A stretch of DNA of 9,870 nt from Chloroflexota bacterium (lineage in GTDB: Bacteria; Chloroflexota; Dehalococcoidia; Lucifugimonadales; Lucifugimonadaceae), in contig JAURLM010000051.1 in NCBI GenBank assembly GCA_030831265.1, positions 1 through 9,870 on the forward strand. Direction: 5' to 3'. Below, in pieces: positions 1 to 5,591 of this stretch (its first letter is position 1; every line of letters begins with the position of its first letter). The position numbers and the translations under genes were made by a program. Under the pieces are notes generated by a model. The model made no database searches and was not told where the DNA came from. It worked only from the letters and a program-made list of their open reading frames with translations.

Positions 1-2
1 AG

Positions 3-206
3 TCGCCAGAGATGGGACTTATGCCCAACACATGGGCGATCACATTTGCTGTCAGCGATACCGACTCGACGGCGGCGAAAGCCGAATCGCTCGGCGGTAA
101 GGTGCTTGTGACACCAATGGACATGCCCATCGGTCGTATGGCAGCACTTACAGATCCGCAGGGAGCTATGTTCTCGGTTATAAAGCTCGCCCGGTCAATG
201 CCATAG
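3..206 (+). CDS. VOC/glyoxalase-fold protein, C-terminal fragment
   Basis: The reading frame is already open at base 3 and ends at TAG 204-206, so only the last 67 or so residues are visible and the start lies outside the window. The text PNTWAITFAVSDTDSTAAKA, then a LGGKVL..P.D.P.GR.A.L.DPQGA.FS.I strand pattern, is the second beta-alpha-beta-beta-beta module of the vicinal oxygen chelate fold (glyoxalase / bleomycin-resistance / dioxygenase superfamily). The motif DPQGAMFSVIKL is the usual last strand. Family members bind metals or small ligands, and the activity cannot be told from this half. In family terms, the helix after the first strand (VSDTDSTAAKAESLGG) resembles proteins that carry two VOC modules and are annotated only as 'VOC family protein'. 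The inner ATG codons at 12 and 21 are not expected to be the true start, because half of the fold would be missing. The fold call is secure and the function is unknown. Confidence 0.8.
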   Translation, partial: SPEMGLMPNTWAITFAVSDTDSTAAKAESLGGKVLVTPMDMPIGRMAALTDPQGAMFSVIKLARSMP

Positions 207-225
207 CTTCAACACGGGCTATGGC
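200..225 (+). terminator. Perfect 8-bp inverted repeat at the VOC gene 3' end
   Basis: GCCATAGC (200-207) and GCTATGGC (218-225) are exact reverse complements with a 10-base loop. The left arm covers the TAG stop codon of the VOC gene. No T-run follows (the next bases are TGGGTTGTG), so it is not a canonical intrinsic terminator. It could be a 3'-end stabilising hairpin or a weak terminator. The 123-base gap from 207 to the GTG at 330 holds nothing else convincing: a TTGACT at 272-277 has no -10 at proper spacing. Confidence 0.35.
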
Positions 226-380
226 TGGGTTGTGCGCGTGAATCCGCAAGCACCCCGCACTCACGGTTAATTTGACTAATCAGCCAGTAGTCTCACGGAC
301 TCAGACGTGGGGTTTGGACGCCCTGTCGGGTGGTGGTCGCTGCACATACCACTCCGCCGTCTCCGCAATACAGTTTGGGT

Positions 381-3005
381 ATGGACCGTGCCACTTTCGG
401 TGACCTACTCAATCTTCGTGCCTCTAAAAAGGCAAATCCGGCGCCCTTCGCAGGCGTTAGATCCTCGCGCATTGCGTTAACCCGCACGCGTTCGCTCGCG
501 CTTGCTCTCATCACAGCAATCCTGCTGATTGACGGCCTGTTCGCACCACCACCACGAATCGCACTTGGCAGCGAAGCAGGCACTCTGTCCGTCACGCCGC
601 AATATGCAAACTCCGGCAAGACGATAACGGTTGTCGTGGACGATGCGACGCCGGGCACGACCATCCTTTACGAAAACGAATCGACCGACTTCACAGGTAA
701 TCCGTATTCCCTGCCGGTTGGGTTTGCTGCTCAACAGCACATCTACCGCGTAAAGCATGGTCCAATTGCGGATAGCAATGGCGATGGAACGGTCAACAGT
801 GCAGACATACTGACTTCACTCCCCAACGTTTCACTGGACTGGATCAACACACAGAACGGCACTTTTGCAGTGACTCAGTACGTGAACACGTCATCGGCCA
901 CTCCGTTCACGGTCACGTACCGCAGCGAGGTTGTAGACACCACGACCGTTGAAGTCCGGAGTTCGTCAGACATCGATGGTTTCGTACTGACGCTGGCCGA
1001 AACGGGTTACTCCACAAATATCTACTCGGCAACTTTCCTGACCGGAACGGCGACTGTAACCACTAACGCAACGTCACCATCAGCCTCAACCCGACCTGCC
1101 ATCAAGGTTGCCGACGCCGGAGTCGTGACGGTGGAATATGCCGACACTTCACCACCAACCCTGCTGTCGGAAGCGATCATCATCGACACCACAGCACCTG
1201 TGCTCGTCGTGGACCAGTTGCCAAACGGAGCAACAACAAGCAACGCGCAAAACTGGGTATCTGTGGACGTGACGGATGATCGGTCTGGAATCAAACTCGC
1301 TGACATCAAGTTCAATGTGGACGTAGACCGCGACGGTGTTTTCGGTGAAACCGGTGAGGTTGTCTCTGCGTCAACGCAGTTCTCTTCAACCATCAATCAC
1401 GGTTGGGCGGCATTCGCCCAGCTTCCGACAATGAGCGATGGCACTGTCAAATGGTACGTATCGGTCACGGACGTCGCAGGAAACGCAGCACGAACCGATT
1501 CGGGTACTGCCACAGGAAACCAGGACCACAGTTTTGAGATAGACACGTCGCCGCCACAGATCGTGGACGTGTTGCTGGGTGATGACTACGAACTGGCCAA
1601 GGAACGGACAATCACCAACCAGCCAAACCGCATTCGCGTCAATTTCAGCGAGCCTGTTGACCCGGAATCGGTAGTCCCGGGAAGGTTCCTGTTTGGCAGT
1701 CTCCCCGCGATTTCCGCTGTCGTATATGAAGACCTGCCATCTGCCGTTTTCCTGACATATGAGAATCTTCCAAGCATCTCTGAGCCGATGCAGGTTCTTG
1801 CCGGTGCAGTCCAGGACCTCCTGGGCCTGAACTCGGAACGGTTCATAGTGCCAGTCACGGACCGGCTCGGCCCAACGCTGGAAGTCCTGTTCAGCACTGT
1901 CATCACGCGTGACAAGGTCACGGTAACAACACGCTCTCGCGAAGACCTGGCAACGCCTCCGACCATCGAGATAAACGGTGTCACGTTTGGTTCCATGACC
2001 CCGACCGGCATGGTGCGCGAGTGGGCGATTGACGTTACAGCAGACCTGTTGACCGGTTCAGCGGCGGGAGACGGTGTTAAGAATGTTGAGATTGCAGGCT
2101 TCGACAAACTCGGAAACCGGGCACACGGCGGAGTTCGTCGTGAAGATCCTGCATGGCCGGAGAACGCACACCTGTTTGAGCTTGACCGTGTCATCAAATT
2201 GCCGGTAATACTTCCTGCCGCGAACGACACGGTGACTGTAGCGGATCCGGTAATCACGGTTTCGTATGCGGCCGAGGCATCTGAATATCCCGGTGACACC
2301 CATGCTTCCGTGACGGTCATCAGCGCAAAACTGGACGGATTTGAAGTCACGTCGCTGATGAAGGCGACCACGGCCAGTTCATGGACGTTCCAGCCCGGCG
2401 CGCTAAAGTCCGGCGCACACGAATTTGTCATCCAGGCACGGGACGATGCGGGCAACATCCACGCCACACCGGTGCTCAGGTTCATCGTCGATCCACCACC
2501 AACGCCCACGCCGACGCCAGAACCAACAGCAACTCCTGTTGCGACAGAAATTGCAATCGAAGTGCCCGGAACTACTCCGCCGTCGGATTTGATAAACACG
2601 CCGACGCCAGTTCCGACCATTGAACCAACAGCTGCACCGACTCCGGAACCAACCGCGTCAGCATCGCCAGAGCCAACCGCTTTGCCGACACCTGACCCGT
2701 CAGCAACGGAAACGCCGGTTTCTTCAGAAACACCTTCCGCAGAGCCGACCGCTACTCCAGAAGTGGATGTCGAGGCGACGGTGCAGGCAATCCGTGCCGG
2801 TGACGGTTCTGACGATCCAGACGGCAATGTGCCGGTCGTCAACAACTCTGCCGGATACACGATTTACGGATGTGGCCTGCCTCTTGCCAACGCAGGTGTC
2901 GCCGGTGGCGACTACTCAATCATGGGATTGGGCCTGGTAGGCCTCGTTGTGATGGCTCGCAGGCGGCGATCCGGCAGGAACTCGGACAACCACGACGACG
3001 AATAG
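381..3005 (+). CDS. Large secreted cell-surface protein: Ig-like modules, Pro/Thr stalk, C-terminal anchor
   Basis: A predicted 874-residue exported protein with no enzyme motif that I recognise. In order from ATG 381: a long basic N-region; a hydrophobic signal core at about residues 38-54 (SLALALITAILLIDGLF) with a plausible cleavage near ALG-SE (about 63); an N-terminal beta module; a dockerin/EF-hand-like calcium loop DSNGDGTVNSAD at 131-142; a 'SSSDIDGFVLTLAETG...Y.ATF' beta element at about 190-219, which I recall from bacterial and archaeal surface proteins; Ig-like modules opened by DTTAP (about 269) and DTSPP (about 388); a second acidic loop DVDRDGVFGETGE (314-326); an SbsA-like Ig module (RIRVNFSEPVDPESV) after 388; a further Ig-like module ending DDAGNIHATPVLRF; a Pro/Thr/Glu-rich stalk at about 705-793; and a C-terminal segment IMGLGLVGLVVMA (847-859) followed by RRRR (860-863). 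The frame is open from GTG 330, which would add 17 residues. I prefer ATG 381 because it gives the shorter signal N-region, but neither start has a clear ribosome-binding site. The role is probably a cell-envelope or adhesion protein, which is inference. Confidence 0.8.
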   Translation: MDRATFGDLLNLRASKKANPAPFAGVRSSRIALTRTRSLALALITAILLIDGLFAPPPRIALGSEAGTLSVTPQYANSGKTITVVVDDATPGTTILYENESTDFTGNPYSLPVGFAAQQHIYRVKHGPIADSNGDGTVNSADILTSLPNVSLDWINTQNGTFAVTQYVNTSSATPFTVTYRSEVVDTTTVEVRSSSDIDGFVLTLAETGYSTNIYSATFLTGTATVTTNATSPSASTRPAIKVADAGVVTVEYADTSPPTLLSEAIIIDTTAPVLVVDQLPNGATTSNAQNWVSVDVTDDRSGIKLADIKFNVDVDRDGVFGETGEVVSASTQFSSTINHGWAAFAQLPTMSDGTVKWYVSVTDVAGNAARTDSGTATGNQDHSFEIDTSPPQIVDVLLGDDYELAKERTITNQPNRIRVNFSEPVDPESVVPGRFLFGSLPAISAVVYEDLPSAVFLTYENLPSISEPMQVLAGAVQDLLGLNSERFIVPVTDRLGPTLEVLFSTVITRDKVTVTTRSREDLATPPTIEINGVTFGSMTPTGMVREWAIDVTADLLTGSAAGDGVKNVEIAGFDKLGNRAHGGVRREDPAWPENAHLFELDRVIKLPVILPAANDTVTVADPVITVSYAAEASEYPGDTHASVTVISAKLDGFEVTSLMKATTASSWTFQPGALKSGAHEFVIQARDDAGNIHATPVLRFIVDPPPTPTPTPEPTATPVATEIAIEVPGTTPPSDLINTPTPVPTIEPTAAPTPEPTASASPEPTALPTPDPSATETPVSSETPSAEPTATPEVDVEATVQAIRAGDGSDDPDGNVPVVNNSAGYTIYGCGLPLANAGVAGGDYSIMGLGLVGLVVMARRRRSGRNSDNHDDE
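2493..2759 (+). repeat. Low-complexity Pro/Thr/Glu stalk coding region
   Basis: Degenerate tandem repetition of CCA/CCG/ACG/ACC codons encoding PTPTPTPEPTATP-type text, interrupted around 2540-2600 by a non-repetitive insert (VATEIAIEVPGTTPPSDL). Such segments act as extended, often glycosylated spacers that hold the folded modules away from the membrane anchor. The repeats are diverged at DNA level, so this is not a recent expansion. The skewed composition also creates a long spurious open frame on the opposite strand. Confidence 0.75.
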
Positions 3006-3019
3006 CAATTGTGGCGGAC

Positions 3020-3601
3020 TCAGGCCCGCTGCTGAAGTGCCGTACGTGTGGCACGTAGCTGTGCAGGCATCTTCCGGTTGGATTCCCACGTCTGGTCAAC
3101 GCCCTCTGCCGCTGGTTCAGCAATCACGCTGATGTGAATCAACGTAGGTCCCGGCTGTGACATGATGCGAGGCAACTCCGAAGCCAACTCCTCCACGTCA
3201 TCAAAGGCATAGGCGTTCGCATAGCCCGCCGCGATGGCCATTGCTGCGTAATCAACCTTCGGGTTTGGCAGCGGCTGTCCGCCAGTGATCGCGTACATCC
3301 CATTGTCGAACACGAAGTGATGCATGTTCTCGGGTTTCTGTCCGGCCACCGTGACAAGGCTTCCCAGGTTCATCAGCAGTGAACCGTCACCGTCCAGCAC
3401 GAGGACGCGACGACCCGGCACGCCGAGGGCGACACCCAACGCCAGCGAAGATGCTTTGCTCATGCCGTTGGATATGCCGATATCCAGGTCAGGGCGCTTG
3501 CTGATCTTGTACCAGTAACCGGTCTGCGTCATGGTGGTCACACAAACGGCATCATTACGTTCCCGGTGAATGGCATCAATTGCGTCTCGGTAACTGATCA
3601 T
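3020..3601 (-). CDS. ThDP-dependent decarboxylase, beta (PP-domain) subunit; sulfopyruvate/phosphonopyruvate decarboxylase-like
   Basis: 193 residues, matching the separate PP-domain subunit of split ThDP decarboxylases (about 160-190 residues in the ComE type). The ThDP/Mg-binding motif is clear: DGDGSLLMNLGS with GDG at 71-73, closing on DN at 99-100 about 27 residues later, followed by GMYAITGGQPLP, the typical 'NGxYxxTGGQ' of sulfopyruvate and phosphonopyruvate decarboxylases. The protein pairs with the upstream alpha subunit to make one active site at the subunit interface and should decarboxylate a 2-oxo acid to an aldehyde. The substrate cannot be read from the sequence. Its ATG (3599-3601) overlaps the alpha stop as ATGA, and a GGAG lies 11 bases upstream inside the alpha gene, so translation is probably coupled. 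An oddity is GISNGMSKASSLALG at 42-56, where the family usually has a 'GxMGxA.s.GlG' pattern. The gene ends tail-to-tail with the surface-protein gene, 14 bases away, and no clear terminator separates them. Confidence 0.85.
   Translation of the reverse strand: MISYRDAIDAIHRERNDAVCVTTMTQTGYWYKISKRPDLDIGISNGMSKASSLALGVALGVPGRRVLVLDGDGSLLMNLGSLVTVAGQKPENMHHFVFDNGMYAITGGQPLPNPKVDYAAMAIAAGYANAYAFDDVEELASELPRIMSQPGPTLIHISVIAEPAAEGVDQTWESNRKMPAQLRATRTALQQRA
3043..3057. other. Perfect 6-bp inverted repeat near convergent gene ends
   Basis: TACGTG-TGG-CACGTA is a perfect palindrome with a 3-base loop. It lies 38 bases after the surface-protein stop and inside the last codons of the decarboxylase beta gene. 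There is no T-run on either side, so a terminator role is weakly supported. It is listed because no better transcription stop exists between these converging genes. Confidence 0.25.
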
Positions 3602-4101
3602 TCTTTTGCGTACTCCGTGCCGATCAGCACAGCAACCGGCTGACTGGTCTGCTCTGCGCGTTCAAATGCAAGTGGCACACGGTCAAGGTCGTCGTCAGAC
3701 TCAACGGTGTAGTAATCGACTCGCCAAAGGTGCAGAAACGGCTCCAGTATGCGCGCAGCGCTGTCCGGCGTATCACCGTGCCGAGTATGGCCTCGGTAAC
3801 CGATGAACATTACGAGCGGCAGGTCGATGCCTATAGCAAGACCGCGTAGCGCATCGCCAGACTCGTATAGCCCCGCATTCTGAATGGAGATGACCGGTCT
3901 CTGTCCGGCGACCCAGAGTCCGGCCGCTATAGGAATCGCCTCGCCCTCCCGTGACACCGGAATGACGTGAATGCTCGGCTCCGCCACGAGTCGGTCGTAC
4001 ATGTGGCGCGTTTCTGAGTCAGGAAGCGTGACCATGTGAGTCACGCCTTGTCGCACAAGTTGTTCCACGACTTTCGCCGGGTGAAGGATGCCGTTAATCA
4101 T
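3598..4101 (-). CDS. ThDP-dependent decarboxylase, alpha (PYR-domain) subunit; sulfopyruvate/phosphonopyruvate decarboxylase-like
   Basis: 167 residues, the length of a stand-alone PYR-domain subunit (ComD type). The N-terminus (HPAKVVEQLVRQGVTHMVTLPDSE) is the opening strand-helix of the PYR domain. SREGEAIPIAAGLWVAGQRP around 50-69 carries the conserved glutamate (most likely E52) that activates the ThDP pyrimidine ring. SIQNAGLYESGDALRGLA and DLPLVMFIGYRG match the 'QN(S/A)GLG.s.NAL...lP.l..i.yRG' signature of sulfopyruvate and phosphonopyruvate decarboxylases. In the family the alpha and beta chains form a heteromer converting sulfopyruvate to sulfoacetaldehyde (coenzyme M synthesis or sulfolactate catabolism) or phosphonopyruvate to phosphonoacetaldehyde. 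No phosphonate or coenzyme M gene lies in the window, so I do not assign a substrate. The gene starts 9 bases after the MFS stop. A GGAG at 4114-4117 is 12 bases from the ATG, rather far. Confidence 0.85.
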   Translation of the reverse strand: MINGILHPAKVVEQLVRQGVTHMVTLPDSETRHMYDRLVAEPSIHVIPVSREGEAIPIAAGLWVAGQRPVISIQNAGLYESGDALRGLAIGIDLPLVMFIGYRGHTRHGDTPDSAARILEPFLHLWRVDYYTVESDDDLDRVPLAFERAEQTSQPVAVLIGTEYAKE

Positions 4102-4110
4102 TGAGCGATG

Positions 4111-5403
4111 TTACTCCAGACCAGATTCAGAATCCGGTCTATCTACTCGACGAGGCCGACGAGCCAACAAAATCAGGATTACTCCCAGGAACGCGGCGAC
4201 AGTAAACACCGGGAATGTCCCTTCATAAGAACCTGACAAGTCGAAGATGATACCTGCTGTTATGCCCCCCACAGCTTGTCCGCCGCTCACAAACGGTTCT
4301 GTCAGCCCGCGGATTGCACCGAGCGAACTGCGACCAAAGTAATCAGCAATCACGACGGGCGGTACGACCAGCAGTCCACCGAGACCGATGCCAAACACCA
4401 GTGCCACGCCAAACGCCATCGGTGCCGAATCTACTCGCAAAAACAGCAGAGTGACGACCCCAAGCCATGCAGCAGTCATTGCATAAACGCGTCGTCCGGG
4501 GATTCGGTCCAGCAGCCAGCCCCAGAAGATGCTGCCAAGCGCAGTCCCTGCCGCCATCACCGTGAGTGCGGACGCGGCAATGCTGGCAGATATCCCCTGG
4601 TCTCGTAGAAACGCAGCCTGGTGAATGTTCACGCCGGTGTGAATGAAGAACACCAGTCCACCCGCCACAGCCAGCATCCACATCGCAGGTGTCCGCATCG
4701 CCTCTCGCAACGTCCATTGCTCTTCGACAGCGCCTCGTGACTTGCTCTTGCCGGGTGCGCCCACCGCTTCCTCAACGCCACCATCCGGTTGCAACCCCAC
4801 TGACTCCGGGCTCTGTATCACCAGCAATATCGTCGGCGGCAACGCTACCAGCCAGACCGATATTCCAATCCAGAACCAGGCCATTTGCCAGTCACCGTCA
4901 GATGCGTTCATCAACAACTGGGCGAGAAGCGGGAAAAAACCCATTCCCAGCGAATGCAAGACGCCGAGAGCGGATGTCGCCCTGCCTCGCCTGCGAACAA
5001 ACCACTGGGCGACGAGAGTCGACGATCCTATCTGCACGGGAGAGTTGAAGATGACGCGCCCCATGCCGAAGAGCACGTAAAACATGACGATGTTGTCCAC
5101 CCACCGAATGGACATGATCGCGCCACCCAGTACGACCATCGATCCGGCAAGCAGGATTCGTGGGCCAAATCGTTGCAACACCCAGCCGGCAACGGGCGAT
5201 ATGAACATCGATACCAATCCAGCGACTGATGCGGCACCGACAATAGCCGTCCGCGTCCAGCCCAGGTCATCCGCCATCGGAAACACGAAGACGGCAATAG
5301 TCAACGTGGCAGCCGCGTTGCGAAAGAAGGTCGTAAGGCCTGAAACACCCACAATGACCCAACCGTAGAAAAACGGCGTTGTGTTGACCAGTTTCTGCTG
5401 GAT
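4111..5403 (-). CDS. MFS transporter (monocarboxylate/oxalate-formate antiporter-like), probable organic-anion carrier
   Basis: An inner-membrane secondary carrier of about 413-430 residues with two blocks of hydrophobic segments and a central hydrophilic loop around PDGGVEEAVGAPGKSKSRGAVEEQWTLREAMRTPAMW, as in 12-helix MFS proteins. 'DDLGWTRTAIVGAASVAGLVSMFISPVAGWVLQRFGPR' contains the loop 2-3 signature region. 'AALTVMAAGTALGSIFWGWLLDRIPGRRVYA' repeats it in the second half. This layout is typical of the monocarboxylate and oxalate/formate carriers. Start: the first canonical codon is GTG at 5350-5352 (413 residues). However, the frame stays open upstream to TGA 5416-5418 and encodes TTPFFYGWVIV, the FYGW motif that normally opens this family. 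A good GGAG (5410-5413) sits 6 bases before ATC 5401-5403, so I extend to ATC (430 residues). The gene is first in an operon with the split decarboxylase, which suggests that it imports the decarboxylase substrate or a precursor; that is inference. Confidence 0.85.
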   Translation of the reverse strand: MQQKLVNTTPFFYGWVIVGVSGLTTFFRNAAATLTIAVFVFPMADDLGWTRTAIVGAASVAGLVSMFISPVAGWVLQRFGPRILLAGSMVVLGGAIMSIRWVDNIVMFYVLFGMGRVIFNSPVQIGSSTLVAQWFVRRRGRATSALGVLHSLGMGFFPLLAQLLMNASDGDWQMAWFWIGISVWLVALPPTILLVIQSPESVGLQPDGGVEEAVGAPGKSKSRGAVEEQWTLREAMRTPAMWMLAVAGGLVFFIHTGVNIHQAAFLRDQGISASIAASALTVMAAGTALGSIFWGWLLDRIPGRRVYAMTAAWLGVVTLLFLRVDSAPMAFGVALVFGIGLGGLLVVPPVVIADYFGRSSLGAIRGLTEPFVSGGQAVGGITAGIIFDLSGSYEGTFPVFTVAAFLGVILILLARRPRRVDRPDSESGLE

Positions 5404-5409
5404 GGTGTT

Positions 5410-5413
5410 CTCC
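5410..5413 (-). promoter_or_regulatory. Shine-Dalgarno site that points to an ATC start for the MFS gene
   Basis: On the minus strand the text is ACGGAG-AACACC-ATC-CAG. The GGAG core has ideal 6-base spacing to an ATC codon in the MFS frame, and the family's FYGW motif follows 12 codons later. No ATG, GTG or TTG lies between this site and the motif. Confidence 0.5.
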
Positions 5414-5463
5414 GTTCAATGTGTCCGCGCTGAGGCGGCTGATATTACAGTGGTGTCGACGCA

Positions 5464-5533
5464 ACGGGTGCAGTCACGGGTACAGATTGATAGAGTGAGC
5501 ACTAACATTCCCGCCGGTATGGCAAGCACCCGT
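5464..5533. repeat. ACGGGT sites in the MFS/acnA divergent intergenic region
   Basis: The 188-base region between the divergent MFS and acnA genes has ACGGGTGC at 5464-5471, a direct ACGGGT copy 12 bases on (5476-5481), and the inverted GCACCCGT at 5526-5533. The outer pair is a perfect 8-bp inverted repeat. This could be an operator for a regulator acting on one or both genes, but short repeats can arise by chance. I found no -10/-35 pair with good spacing in the region. Confidence 0.25.
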
Positions 5534-5591
5534 AACGTAGTCGCAAGACCACAAGCAGTGCAGCACACAGGACATTCGGACAGAGAGCGCT

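Noticed and set aside
2493..2759. Possible CRISPR-like or tandem DNA repeat
   Set aside because: The unit has no fixed length and no spacers. It is simply codon repetition for a Pro/Thr stalk.
1586..2860. 424-codon open frame on the minus strand, opposite the surface-protein gene
   Set aside because: Its Gly/Val/Ser-rich text is the reverse complement of the Pro/Thr stalk codons and Ig-like domains. It has no domain, and the plus-strand frame has a signal peptide, modules and an anchor. It is a composition artefact.
4643..5080. 145-codon plus-strand open frame opposite the MFS gene
   Set aside because: Shadow of the carrier gene. No membrane or domain pattern of its own.
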